This document shows positions 45,666 through 53,861 of a DNA stretch of 64,000 nucleotides, piece by piece. This DNA comes from JALNZU01 sp964463695 (GTDB lineage: Bacteria; Bacteroidota; Bacteroidia; Bacteroidales; F082), in NCBI GenBank assembly GCA_964463695.1, contig CAYXCZ010000002.1, forward strand, positions 114,221 through 178,220, read 5' to 3'. How positions within the stretch are numbered: position 1 is the first letter of the stretch; each line of letters opens with the position of its first letter. A program made the position numbers and the translations under genes. The notes beneath the pieces are model-generated. The model was not told the origin of the DNA and did no database searches. It saw only the letters and a list, made by a program, of their open reading frames with translations.

Positions 45666-46405
45666 GGTTGTGCGGATTTAGTGTTGTAAAAATTGATAAG
45701 CAGAACCAAATCGTCCAATCTCCGATAGTTTAATTTTTGGTCTCGCGCAAAAGTGATGAGCTCTTTCTGATTAGCTGCAGGGAAATATCCAAGAAAGTTT
45801 TTTCTGCCCTTTTTCAAAGGAACAGCTTGTTTATTTGGTTCAGGCTGAATGTAATAAGATAGAACTTTGGCAAACGACATCTTTTCTTCCACTTTAATGC
45901 CTAATTGTATATTGCCGGAAGAAGCTTTCGATTCGTCGACCCTTAATGTGCGTTGCATAAGTAGTTTTACTGGCCCTGATTCTGTTAGAACTTCAAAATA
46001 ATCAGAGCCTGCATAGGGTTGACCTAGGTGATCTTTGATAAAATAGCTATAAATAAATGATTTTTTCCCCATCTTTACTTCGTTAAGCATAAGTGGGTTG
46101 GTAATTAAAACTGAATCGTTTCCAACAATCATTTCCATTTCGTGCCGGTACAAGTCGAGGCGCAACTGACCTTCCCATTTGATGGAATCAGAGAAAATGA
46201 TGTATCCTGGTTGCCAGTTTTCATCAAGATAAGGGTTGAGCCACGACTGCCTCGATTGGGTGATGGGTTTGATGAACGACATCGAAAAAGCCTCTGAATT
46301 GCGCGTGACATAAATTGTCGACACCTGCGAAATGCCATCAGGCATGAAAAAACAACCTGAAACAATCAGGAGCAGCCCTTTAAATATCTTTTTAACATGC
46401 TTCAC
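45662..46405 (-). CDS. secreted protein of unknown function
   Basis: This 247-residue protein starts with a signal peptide (FKGLLLIVSGCFFMPDGIS). The mature part begins QVSTIYVTRNSEAFSM and is mostly beta-rich, with an EVKMGKKSFIYSYF strand pair and a basic C-terminal part (PLKKGRKNFLGYFPAANQKELITFARDQKLNYRRLDDLVLLINFYN) that looks helical. I recognise the general type as a conserved Bacteroidota protein but cannot name a function. It overlaps the following gene by 4 bases, and a complete promoter lies upstream. Confidence 0.7.
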   Translation of the reverse strand: MKHVKKIFKGLLLIVSGCFFMPDGISQVSTIYVTRNSEAFSMSFIKPITQSRQSWLNPYLDENWQPGYIIFSDSIKWEGQLRLDLYRHEMEMIVGNDSVLITNPLMLNEVKMGKKSFIYSYFIKDHLGQPYAGSDYFEVLTESGPVKLLMQRTLRVDESKASSGNIQLGIKVEEKMSFAKVLSYYIQPEPNKQAVPLKKGRKNFLGYFPAANQKELITFARDQKLNYRRLDDLVLLINFYNTKSAQP

Positions 46406-46482
46406 ACATCGAAATTTTAGAAAATAAAAACCGGATCATTCAGCTTGCAGGCGAGCTAACAACCAAAAAAGCGACCGAGGAG

Positions 46483-46510
46483 CAAAAGTAGCTAAAATAT
46501 AATTGATCAA
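46483..46510 (-). promoter_or_regulatory. putative promoter for the secreted-protein pair
   Basis: On the minus strand TTG (46508-46510) and TACTTTTG (46483-46490) are 17 bases apart, within the Bacteroidota range. The start codon is 77 bases downstream. Confidence 0.5.
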
Positions 46511-46536
46511 ATGATGTGAACGGCCTCAAAATGGCT

Positions 46537-46544
46537 TAATTTTG
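46537..46544 (+). promoter_or_regulatory. putative -7 element for ppa
   Basis: TAATTTTG matches TAnnTTTG 18 bases before the ppa ATG. No -33 TTG at normal spacing. Confidence 0.45.
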
Positions 46545-46562
46545 CGGGATTAAGAACGTTGA

Positions 46563-47258
46563 ATGTTGAAACCAGCTAAACAAAGAAATATGTCAAAAAT
46601 AATGGATCCCATTGGCCGACTGATGGGTTTAAGGTATAAATCGCACCCATGGCACGGGGTCGAAATCGGCAATGAAGCGCCTGAGGTGTTGATTTGTTTC
46701 ATCGAGATGGTACCTACCGATACCGTGAAGTATGAGGTTGACAAAGTATCAGGTTACCTCAAATTAGACAGGCCACAGAAATACTCCAACGTTGTGCCTG
46801 CGTTATATGGGTTTATTCCACAAACTTTTTGTGCTGCACGAGTTGCAGAATACTGCAATGAGAAAACGGGAAGAAAAGATATATTAGGCGATCGTGACCC
46901 ATTGGATATCTGCGTGTTAACAGAGAAAGACATCACGCATGGCGACATTCTTGTAAGGGTACGGCCGATTGGTGGTTTTCGTATGATTGACGGAAATGAG
47001 GCAGACGATAAAATTGTTGCCGTATTGAATAATGATGCTGTCTACGGCACTTACAAAACCATTGATGATTGCCCCGAATTGGTTGTGAATCGGTTGAAGC
47101 ATTATTTTCTTACTTACAAGGACCTGCCGGGCAAAGAAAGCAAAGTAGAAATAACACATGTATACGGAATCGAAGAAGCTCATGAAGTTATTCGCAGATC
47201 GATGGAAGATTATCATCATAAATTTGACAACCTCGATGTGTTCCTTTCAGAAGTTTAG
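46563..47258 (+). CDS. ppa: inorganic pyrophosphatase (family I)
   Basis: This enzyme hydrolyses pyrophosphate released by biosynthetic reactions, in the cytoplasm. The 231-residue protein carries the family I metal-binding signature DRDPLDIC (Asp110, Asp112, Asp115), preceded by YKSHPWHGVEIG and YGFIPQTFC and followed by VLNNDAVYG and LKHYFLTYK. It is longer than the E. coli form (175 residues), mainly through the N-terminus and an insertion near ARVAEYCNEKTGRKDI, a layout seen in Bacteroidota. An in-frame ATG at residue 10 is an alternative start. It has its own promoter and terminator. Confidence 0.95.
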   Translation: MLKPAKQRNMSKIMDPIGRLMGLRYKSHPWHGVEIGNEAPEVLICFIEMVPTDTVKYEVDKVSGYLKLDRPQKYSNVVPALYGFIPQTFCAARVAEYCNEKTGRKDILGDRDPLDICVLTEKDITHGDILVRVRPIGGFRMIDGNEADDKIVAVLNNDAVYGTYKTIDDCPELVVNRLKHYFLTYKDLPGKESKVEITHVYGIEEAHEVIRRSMEDYHHKFDNLDVFLSEV

Positions 47259-47281
47259 TTGAAGGATTCATTACAAGACAT

Positions 47282-47320
47282 AAAAAAACCTGTTGCAAAT
47301 CAATGCAACAGGTTTTTTTA
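47282..47320. terminator. bidirectional terminator between ppa and yceI-like gene
   Basis: AAAACCTGTTGCA pairs perfectly with TGCAACAGGTTTT around AATCAA, flanked by an A-run and a T-run. It serves both convergent genes. Confidence 0.92.
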
Positions 47321-47335
47321 TGTGATTGTTATCGA

Positions 47336-47992
47336 TTATTTTGCAGCCTTGAGGGTTACATCAAAAGCAATTTCATCTTTAATAAGATTGTTTTGCAAAA
47401 AATCTTTAATGCCTTGTTCGGTTTTTGTACCACCCCAAACAACACCCCATTCGTTGCGGTTGATGAGGAACTTTGCGCTGGCTTCAGCCATAGCATCGGT
47501 GATGGTAACTTTAGCCGGGAATGAAATTCCGTTGGTAACATCTTTGATAGTCAGGTTACCTGAAATTTTGTGTGTTGAACCATCTTGCATTGGTGCAGCT
47601 TCCACGGCTGTGATTTCAAATTTTGCGGTTGGATAGGTTTCTGTCATGAAAAAGTCGCCACTTTTAAGGTGACCTTCCAGTTTGAGTTTACCATCATCTT
47701 CGGTAAGATCCAAAGATACAATGCTGTTCATGTCGAGGGTAAAACTACCTGCATCCAGTTGACCATCTTTTACAGCTAATGAGCCTTCGCTGATGTTAAC
47801 AGTTCCAAAATGAACAGTTTCAGTGATTTTAGCGCCTTCCCATTTTACTGCGCTGGCACTCTTGTCAACGGTAAAAACGGTAGCCTCAGCGGCGGTGGTT
47901 TTAACATCTTTAGCTTCTTCGGCTGTTTTTGGTGCCTGATTGCAAGCTGAAAGGAAAATTACTGCGGAGAAAACATACAATAGTTTTTTCAT
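47336..47992 (-). CDS. YceI-family lipoprotein
   Basis: This 218-residue protein has a lipoprotein signal ending in FLSAC (Cys17). A short Ala/Glu/Lys-rich linker follows, then a YceI domain (about residues 40-218): VDKSASAVKWEGAKI, FGTVNISEGSL, LEGHLKSGDFFMTETYPTAKFEI and GNLTIKDVTNGISFPAKV. YceI proteins form a lipocalin-like barrel that binds isoprenoid or other amphiphilic molecules; the physiological ligand is not fixed. It is transcribed alone, converging on ppa. Confidence 0.93.
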   Translation of the reverse strand: MKKLLYVFSAVIFLSACNQAPKTAEEAKDVKTTAAEATVFTVDKSASAVKWEGAKITETVHFGTVNISEGSLAVKDGQLDAGSFTLDMNSIVSLDLTEDDGKLKLEGHLKSGDFFMTETYPTAKFEITAVEAAPMQDGSTHKISGNLTIKDVTNGISFPAKVTITDAMAEASAKFLINRNEWGVVWGGTKTEQGIKDFLQNNLIKDEIAFDVTLKAAK

Positions 47993-48017
47993 AGGTTACT
48001 TAATTAAGTGATTAATT

Positions 48018-48025
48018 TACTTTTG
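48018..48025 (+). promoter_or_regulatory. putative -7 element for hemW
   Basis: TACTTTTG matches TAnnTTTG 131 bases before the preferred hemW start; no -33 TTG is evident. Confidence 0.35.
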
Positions 48026-48156
48026 TTTCATCATACATGCGCCTGACAACCGAAACTGATGCTGAAAACGGATAGTTTTCAGGAGACTTCATGTCAGGTG
48101 CAGTATGCCAAATAAACACGCTATCGTTTTTTTTGTTCAAATACATTTCGTTTTTT

Positions 48157-49293
48157 ATGGCCGGAATTTATCTTCATATACCGTTTTGTAAGCAGAAATG
48201 CCATTATTGCAATTTTTTTTCAACTGCTTCACGTAAGCAATTGCCTCATTTTGTCGATGCTTTACTGAACGAGATGGATGCCCGAAAAGCATATTTGGAT
48301 GATCAGACAGTTGATACAATTTATTTTGGAGGAGGTACCCCATCGATGCTTTCACATCAGGATTTGATTACCATAGAGCAGAAACTGAGAAGCATTTTTA
48401 GGATTTCGCCCGATGCCGAAATAACGCTGGAAGCAAATCCTGATGACATTAGCACGCATTATCTTGATGGATTAAAGGCCACCTTTGTTAACAGGTTGAG
48501 CATGGGGGTACAGAGTTTCTTTGCTGACGACCTTACCTATCTCAATCGTGTACACAGCGCCAAACAAGCTATTGAAGGTATTAAAATGGTGCAAGATGCA
48601 GGATTTGATCGCATTACGATTGATCTTATTTATGGAATCCCAACCTTGACAGATGAAAAATGGATTCAAAACATCCAAACTTTCCTTGAAACCGGGATAA
48701 CACATCTCTCGGCTTACGCTCTGACGGTAGAATCAAAAACTGCACTTGCGCATTTGATTCTCAAAGGTCAGCTGGCGGCTGTTGATGAAGTGCAGAGCGC
48801 ACGTCACTTTGAGCTTTTGCTGAAAATGATGGAAGAAAATGGCTTCAGTCATTATGAAATCTCCAATTTTGCCATACCGGGACATTACTCCCGACACAAC
48901 AGCATTTATTGGCTTGGAGGACATTACCTGGGATTTGGCCCTTCGGCACACTCCTTTAACGGTTATTCGAGGGAATGGAATGTTTCGAACCTTGGAGAAT
49001 ATATAAAAAACTCAGGGTCAAATACATGTGTCGAAGAAAAAGAGATCCTGACAGTTGTTCAACGCTTCAATGAATATGTTATGACATCGTTACGGACCTC
49101 CTGGGGATGTGATTTGGAGCATATCAAGAACGGATTTGGACCGACCTATAGCTCATATTTGGTGACAGCTACCCAAAAACACATTGACAATGAGCATTTG
49201 ATCCGAAAAGGCATGAAATTTTACCTCACCAACAAGGGGAAACTCTTTGCCGATGGCATTGCTTCTGATCTTTTTATCGAAGAAAGTTTATGA
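48157..49293 (+). CDS. hemW: HemW-like radical SAM heme chaperone
   Basis: This 378-residue protein (from the ATG at 48157) belongs to the coproporphyrinogen-oxidase-like radical SAM family. I prefer this start to the ATG at 48091 because MAGIYLHIPFC is the conserved N-terminus and the extra 22 residues are unlike the family. The iron-sulfur motif is Cys11-xxx-Cys15-xx-Cys18, followed by YFGGGTPSML, RLSMGVQSF, and HNSIYWLGGHYLGFGPSAHSF. HemW binds and inserts heme into respiratory proteins, which fits the nearby cytochrome genes. Its last 6 bases overlap a small ORF on the other strand. Confidence 0.93.
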   Translation: MAGIYLHIPFCKQKCHYCNFFSTASRKQLPHFVDALLNEMDARKAYLDDQTVDTIYFGGGTPSMLSHQDLITIEQKLRSIFRISPDAEITLEANPDDISTHYLDGLKATFVNRLSMGVQSFFADDLTYLNRVHSAKQAIEGIKMVQDAGFDRITIDLIYGIPTLTDEKWIQNIQTFLETGITHLSAYALTVESKTALAHLILKGQLAAVDEVQSARHFELLLKMMEENGFSHYEISNFAIPGHYSRHNSIYWLGGHYLGFGPSAHSFNGYSREWNVSNLGEYIKNSGSNTCVEEKEILTVVQRFNEYVMTSLRTSWGCDLEHIKNGFGPTYSSYLVTATQKHIDNEHLIRKGMKFYLTNKGKLFADGIASDLFIEESL

Positions 49294-49446
49294 ATGTCCT
49301 CCAACCACAATGCGAATTATTTTGAGGTTGAGGATAAAGAAACGTAAGGCCTGCCATGGTACAAAGCTTCTCCAGAAGCGTGTAGCCCGTGTTGGGACCG
49401 GCGGGTATGATTCTTCGCTGTAGGGGGTTATCGTTTTATTACTCAT
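49288..49446 (-). CDS. 52-residue companion protein of the SQR-like flavoprotein
   Basis: This short frame lies 42 bases downstream of the sulfide:quinone reductase-like gene on the same strand, and its stop overlaps the hemW end by 6 bases. It encodes a basic peptide whose C-terminal half, FWRSFVPWQALRFFILNL followed by KIIRIVVGGHS, is aromatic and amphipathic or membrane-associated. The N-terminal part is polar (SEESYPPVPTR). I recall similar short PWQ-containing proteins near sulfur-oxidation genes but cannot name a family. The composition and position argue for a real gene. Confidence 0.6.
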   Translation of the reverse strand: MSNKTITPYSEESYPPVPTRATRFWRSFVPWQALRFFILNLKIIRIVVGGHS

Positions 49447-49488
49447 AATAATTAAGTGTATTGATTTTGTAATGAATTTTAATAGGGT

Positions 49489-50946
49489 TTATTCTGGCAA
49501 CAACCACCAGAAAGGATAGCCTTTGGCTTTGTGTAAAAACATATAATGCATGAACCATTTCATCCAGTGCCCCGCCAGTCCGGCCTCTCCCATAGTGTAT
49601 CTGATACTGCGGCCATATTCGGGATAAGTGTTGAAATCGGGAACGATAGGAAAAACAGTCATTGTTGCAGCAGCACCTGAAGTCATTCCATAGCCGGCAG
49701 AAACAATGCAGGCAGCTCCCATTTTCCCCATGCTGGCTCGGTGTTTCAATTCATGCTCGCCTTTGTTGACAAGGTTAATAATGTTCAAGGCGGTAATTTT
49801 CCCCATAACACCTGAAGGCATCCCTGTTCGGGGTGGTGTTGGGAATATGGATAATCCCGACTTACTTGTCATTGGTTTTGAGATGCTGTGAGGAGGCGCA
49901 AAAGCGATTCCCGGAGCGAAAATATTTGGGTATGCCGGGCTTCTATAGGTTGAAGGCCAATCGTTGACACTCCAGTCTTCAAATGGTTTAGGGGTGTAAT
50001 CAGCATCAACTTTCATCAAACCATTGGGAGCAAAAAGTTTTGAAGAGATGTCGGAGCCCTGTTGGTCGTAAGCTTTGATTCCAACACCGGCAAAAGATGG
50101 AATAAGCATTGAGAAATCAAACTCCTGTGATTTCTTTTCTCCGTCAAGTGTTTCATAATGAATCAGTCCGGGTTCAACTTTTAAAACGCCTGCTCTTTTA
50201 ATCCATTTGATATTATTTTCGCGAAGGAACGACTCGGCGAACACTTTTGTTGAAGTAATATACCCACCTCTTTTGATATGAGCGCCTCCCATACCGAAAT
50301 CGCCCAGCTCATACTCGTTGGTGATCCAGGTTATTTCGGCCATGTTTTCCAATTTTCGCTTTCTGATCTCAAAGGCAACATTCAAAATATATTCGAAAGC
50401 AGCACCCTGACATGTTGCCATTGGGTGACCAACGCCAATGACAAACTTCTGTTTTTCGCCGCGCTCCATTTTCAGGAAGGCCTCCTGAAGTTTTGTCCAG
50501 GCATGGGCTGCATGGTCGTAAGAACATACAGAAACAGTGTTTTTACCCGGACCAATGCCTTCGGTGGCGTCGAAGTTCAATTTCGGACCGGTGGCATTAA
50601 CCAAATAGTCATAAGCGACTTTTTCGAGCTTCCCCCGGTTATTTTCGTCGGTGTACTCGATGGTTACAAAGGGTTTTGCAGAAGCTGTTTCCCCCTCGGG
50701 GTGGATGCTGAGGGCTCTCGCCTGTCGGTAGTCGACGCCCCATCGTTTGTAGAGGGGTTCTAATTTGAAACGCACCTGGTCGACTGTCATCCGGCCAACG
50801 CCTACCCAAATATTCGAAGGAATCCATTGGTAATAGGCATTAGGTGTAACGACGATCACCTGATGTTTTTTGCTTAATTTTTTACGGATGAAGGCGGCTG
50901 CGGTATGCCCGGCAATTCCAGCTCCCAAAACGACAATTGTTGCCAT
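49489..50946 (-). CDS. sqr: sulfide:quinone reductase-like FAD flavoprotein
   Basis: This 485-residue protein (ATG at 50946; an upstream TTG at 50976 is less likely) begins with a dinucleotide-binding fold IVVLGAGIAGHTAAA. Candidate redox cysteines are Cys179 in HPMATCQGAAFE, which aligns with the conserved SQR C-x-G-x-x-x-E motif, Cys413 in MGAACIVSAG, and Cys141. The C-terminal TMTVFPIVPDFNTYPEYG...GLAGHWMKWFMHYMF is amphipathic, as expected for binding to the membrane surface. SQR oxidises sulfide and passes electrons to quinone. Exact SQR type cannot be fixed by eye. A complete promoter lies upstream. Confidence 0.87.
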   Translation of the reverse strand: MATIVVLGAGIAGHTAAAFIRKKLSKKHQVIVVTPNAYYQWIPSNIWVGVGRMTVDQVRFKLEPLYKRWGVDYRQARALSIHPEGETASAKPFVTIEYTDENNRGKLEKVAYDYLVNATGPKLNFDATEGIGPGKNTVSVCSYDHAAHAWTKLQEAFLKMERGEKQKFVIGVGHPMATCQGAAFEYILNVAFEIRKRKLENMAEITWITNEYELGDFGMGGAHIKRGGYITSTKVFAESFLRENNIKWIKRAGVLKVEPGLIHYETLDGEKKSQEFDFSMLIPSFAGVGIKAYDQQGSDISSKLFAPNGLMKVDADYTPKPFEDWSVNDWPSTYRSPAYPNIFAPGIAFAPPHSISKPMTSKSGLSIFPTPPRTGMPSGVMGKITALNIINLVNKGEHELKHRASMGKMGAACIVSAGYGMTSGAAATMTVFPIVPDFNTYPEYGRSIRYTMGEAGLAGHWMKWFMHYMFLHKAKGYPFWWLLPE

Positions 50947-50973
50947 ATTTAAGATGGTTTGATGATATTCAGG

Positions 50974-51005
50974 CAAATATAAATATTTAGATGTGTAATG
51001 AACAA
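50974..51005 (-). promoter_or_regulatory. promoter of the SQR-like gene
   Basis: On the minus strand TTG (51003-51005) and TATATTTG (50974-50981) are 21 bases apart, a complete -33/-7 pair. The -7 box ends 27 bases before the ATG. Confidence 0.6.
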
Positions 51006-51439
51006 AATTGTTTTATGATTTTTTATTAGTAGAGGTGAAGTTAAAATATTGTTCCTTAAAACTTTTTGATTAGTGCCCGATTCACTTTAAAATATTCAGG
51101 ATGAAGCATCTAAAAAAGTAAAGGGTTTGGCGATTTTTCTTTACCAATAAAATCGTTTTAAGTTGACAGGTAATGATGTTTATACTAAAGCAATTTAATG
51201 AAAGTGGGAAACTTATTATCGCTTTTTCGAGGCCCTCTCTGCGTTCAAAGTGAGTTCGGTTTTTTATATGATGAAGATTTAAGTAGTTCAAAATAATGGC
51301 TTTATGAATATTTCTGAATACCGCTTTTTAAACTTCAGAAAAGAAGTTGATGATTTGATTGTTAAACAGAAGTTGGCTGTTACTCATTCTATAAAGGCCT
51401 GTCATGAATTTTTATGATGCTGGTAGTCGGTAGAATTTG

Positions 51440-51471
51440 CCTGTTCAGCATAAAAAACTTCCTGTTCAGCA
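51440..51471 (+). repeat. tandem 11-base direct repeat, possible activator site
   Basis: CCTGTTCAGCA occurs at 51440-51450 and again at 51461-51471, start-to-start distance 21 bases, two helical turns. It lies 48 bases before the ATG of the heme lipoprotein gene, immediately upstream of the region where a promoter is expected. A weak -7-like CATCTTTG with TTG upstream (51492-51510) follows. Confidence 0.5.
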
Positions 51472-51518
51472 AGAATAATTTAGCCGGTTTTTTGGATTAA
51501 TACATCTTTGTTGCAAAT

Positions 51519-52226
51519 ATGAATCACATGAAAATCAGAAAAATAATCGTTTTGTTGGGTCTAACAGCAATTATCATGAGTTGTAAACACGATCCTGTTG
51601 ACCCTGTTATCCCTGTTGATCCGCCCATCTTGACAGATAATTGCGACCCGGATACGGTTTATTTTCAGAATGAAGTTTTACCATTGCTTATCTCAAGTTG
51701 CGGTGTTGCAGGATGTCACGATCCGAGTACTGCAAGCGACGGGGTGGTTTTGACTGATTATGCTTCAGTAATTGCATCAGGTAAGGTACGTGCCGGTAAT
51801 CCGGGTGAAAGCGACTTAATTGAAGTGCTCACCGATGATGATCCTGAGGACAGGATGCCACCATCGCCACGACAGCCATTGTCAGCCGAACAAATTGCAA
51901 AAATCACAAAGTGGATCAGTCAGGGAGCGAAAGATAACGAATGTGAATCAACATCGTGCGACACGGTGAATGTAAGTTTCAGCGCACATATCTGGCCTGT
52001 GGTACAAAATTCCTGTCTCGGATGTCACAGTGGAGCTTCACCTTCGGGCGGGATAAGTTTAACGAACCACCAGCAAATTGCATCAGCAGCTACGGGTGGA
52101 AGACTCTTAGGTGCTGTTCGCTGGGAATCTGGATTTTCAGCTATGCCTCAAAACGGAAATAAATTATCAGATTGTAATATTACTCAAATTAAAAAATGGA
52201 TCGAAAATGGGACACCAAACAATTAA
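51519..52226 (+). CDS. cytochrome c-type lipoprotein with CX4CH and CXXCH heme sites
   Basis: This 235-residue protein has a lipoprotein signal ending in IIMSC (Cys22) and a Pro/Asp-rich linker (DPVDPVIPVDPP), then two heme-binding domains. The first has CGVAGCH (61-67), four residues between the cysteines instead of two, and an RMPP segment (Met113) as possible axial ligand. The second has CLGCH (166-170) and SAMPQNGNKLSDC. The second domain is clearly paralogous to the protein encoded next. It probably carries electrons at the periplasmic face of the outer membrane. The next gene overlaps by 20 bases. Confidence 0.88.
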   Translation: MNHMKIRKIIVLLGLTAIIMSCKHDPVDPVIPVDPPILTDNCDPDTVYFQNEVLPLLISSCGVAGCHDPSTASDGVVLTDYASVIASGKVRAGNPGESDLIEVLTDDDPEDRMPPSPRQPLSAEQIAKITKWISQGAKDNECESTSCDTVNVSFSAHIWPVVQNSCLGCHSGASPSGGISLTNHQQIASAATGGRLLGAVRWESGFSAMPQNGNKLSDCNITQIKKWIENGTPNN

Positions 52227-52593
52227 ACGCGGACTAAAAAGCGCCATACTGATAGGAGTTATCACCTTCATGGCAACTGCATGTTTCAAAGATAACGAGG
52301 AAGATCTTTACCCTGACAACGTATGCAATACAGAGAATGTTTCTTTTTCAGCCACGATATGGCCTGCTATCAATAACAATTGTGTAAGCTGTCACAGTGG
52401 TCCGGGAGCTTCGGGTGGAGTTCGTCTTGGCAGTCATGCTGAAATTGTAGCAGCAGTGGATGGCGGCAGATTTGTAGGTGCTATCAAACACGAATCAGGT
52501 TTCTCAGCCATGCCTCAGGGTGGTAACAAATTGAGCGATTGCACTATCAGCCAAATAGATGCATGGATAGCTCAGGGAAAACTAAACAACTAG
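52207..52593 (+). CDS. monoheme cytochrome c-type lipoprotein
   Basis: The start is the ATG at 52207 (128 residues), not the upstream frame opening at 52111, because it directly precedes a lipoprotein signal ending in FMATAC (Cys26). The domain has one heme site, CVSCH (59-63), and a conserved HESGFSAMPQGGNKLSDC segment whose methionine is a likely axial ligand. From VSFSATIWP onward it matches the second half of the preceding protein almost residue for residue, so one arose by duplication. It overlaps that gene by 20 bases and is cotranscribed. Confidence 0.9.
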   Translation: MGHQTIKRGLKSAILIGVITFMATACFKDNEEDLYPDNVCNTENVSFSATIWPAINNNCVSCHSGPGASGGVRLGSHAEIVAAVDGGRFVGAIKHESGFSAMPQGGNKLSDCTISQIDAWIAQGKLNN

Positions 52594-52741
52594 AGTAGAG
52601 TGATAAGTGGTTAGTTGTTAGTGGCTGATGGGCTTTGTTGAAACGTATTTTAACTGAGCAGTTGATAACATTTAAACCTCTCACTTTTCCCAGGCTACCA
52701 GTACCTGTTTTAATAATCCTAACCTCAAAAAACCATAAACA

Positions 52742-53671
52742 ATGAAAAAGAATTACCGATTGATCCTGTCAATGAAAATCAAGCTGCTTCCTGCGTTGAT
52801 CGTAGGGTTGCTGATGATGGCATTTCCGGTTGCTGCGCAGGATAACCTCATGGCACTCTTCGAGGAGGAGAAGCCGGCACTCGAATTAACCTATGCTACG
52901 TTTAAATCGACCCGTGTAGTGTATGGACATGCAGTTGAAAATCCTGCGGCAGGTAATCTGCTTTTTCTCATACAGCATAATTTTGGTGCTTTGAACAGCG
53001 GTATTTACGATTTGTTTGGTCTCGACAGAGCTACAATGCGGATGGGTTTTGAATATGGCATCAACGATTACATTTCAGTAGGTGTTGGGCGCAGCACATG
53101 GGAAAAAACCTATGATGGCTTTGTAAAAGCCAAACTTTTGCGCCAAAGCACAGGTTCTGTCAGAATGCCTTTTACCGTTGCATATGTGGGAGCAATTGCT
53201 GTGAATAGTTTAAAATGGGCTGTCCCTGATCGCGATAATCATTTTAGTTCGAGAGTTTCGTATGTAAATCAGCTGCTGATTGCCCGTAAGTTCAGCAATG
53301 CCCTAAGTTTGCAGTTGTCTCCGACGGTCATACATAAAAATCTTGTGCCAACACGGCAGGACGAAAACACTTCATTCGCTGTTGGACTTGGAGGCAGGTA
53401 TAAAGTAACACAGCGCGTTTCGGTCAATGCGGAGTATTTTTATTATCCTGATGACCAAACAACGCTGCCACATACCGATGTGCTCTCGGTTGGAATCGAT
53501 ATCGAGACCGGCGGACATGTTTTCCAGCTTCATGTAAGCAACGGGAATGCTATGTTTGAACGAGCTTTCATCAGCGAGACCTCAGGAAAATGGGGGAAAG
53601 GCGACTTGTTTTTTGGATTCAACATCTCACGCACTTTCGTGCTGAAGAAACCTGAAAGCTTCCGCGATTAA
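52742..53671 (+). CDS. DUF5777-like outer-membrane beta-barrel protein
   Basis: This 309-residue protein has a signal peptide (LLPALIVGLLMMAFPVAAQ; an internal ATG at 52772 is a possible start). The mature part is a beta-barrel with VYGHAVENPAAGNLLFLIQHNFGALN near its start and GDLFFGFNISRTFVL at its end, matching my recollection of the DUF5777 family. This family often neighbours c-type cytochromes in Bacteroidota, as here (two heme lipoproteins upstream, a diheme cytochrome downstream). A channel or electron-conduit role is conceivable but unproven. A second, fragmentary copy of its 3' end lies at 55.3 kb. Confidence 0.82.
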   Translation: MKKNYRLILSMKIKLLPALIVGLLMMAFPVAAQDNLMALFEEEKPALELTYATFKSTRVVYGHAVENPAAGNLLFLIQHNFGALNSGIYDLFGLDRATMRMGFEYGINDYISVGVGRSTWEKTYDGFVKAKLLRQSTGSVRMPFTVAYVGAIAVNSLKWAVPDRDNHFSSRVSYVNQLLIARKFSNALSLQLSPTVIHKNLVPTRQDENTSFAVGLGGRYKVTQRVSVNAEYFYYPDDQTTLPHTDVLSVGIDIETGGHVFQLHVSNGNAMFERAFISETSGKWGKGDLFFGFNISRTFVLKKPESFRD

Positions 53672-53678
53672 CAAAACA

Positions 53679-53711
53679 GAAAAGCCGGTGATGATTTCAC
53701 CGGCTTTTTTT
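53679..53711 (+). terminator. rho-independent terminator after the barrel gene
   Basis: AAAAGCCGGTG pairs perfectly with CACCGGCTTTT around ATGATTT and is followed by more T. Confidence 0.9.
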
Positions 53712-53861
53712 ATGAAATGAAGTCAGCTTATTGAGTCGAAAGCTGAACTGATTTCCTTCTGATTTATGCTCCTTTAATGATTACCAAACGGGCCTTCAGA
53801 AGAAATGACATGCGTTAATTGTTAAAATCATCAGAATTTTATCCGGGTCGAAAAAGTTCAA

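Larger units (their letters stand above)
50947..51518. other. gene-free divergent region before the cytochrome operon
   Basis: This AT-rich spacer holds the SQR promoter at its left end. Near its right end there is a tandem pair of 11-base repeats (see separate entry). A stretch near 51220-51260 resembles a degenerate intergenic repeat also seen near 55230. A 69-codon minus-strand frame here has no coding character. Confidence 0.5.

Noticed and set aside
50278..50763. 161-codon open frame opposite the SQR-like gene
   Set aside because: Fully antisense to the conserved flavoprotein frame.
51082..51291. 69-codon minus-strand frame in the spacer before the cytochrome operon
   Set aside because: Low-complexity, no start context, and it runs through a repeat-like segment; not a credible gene.
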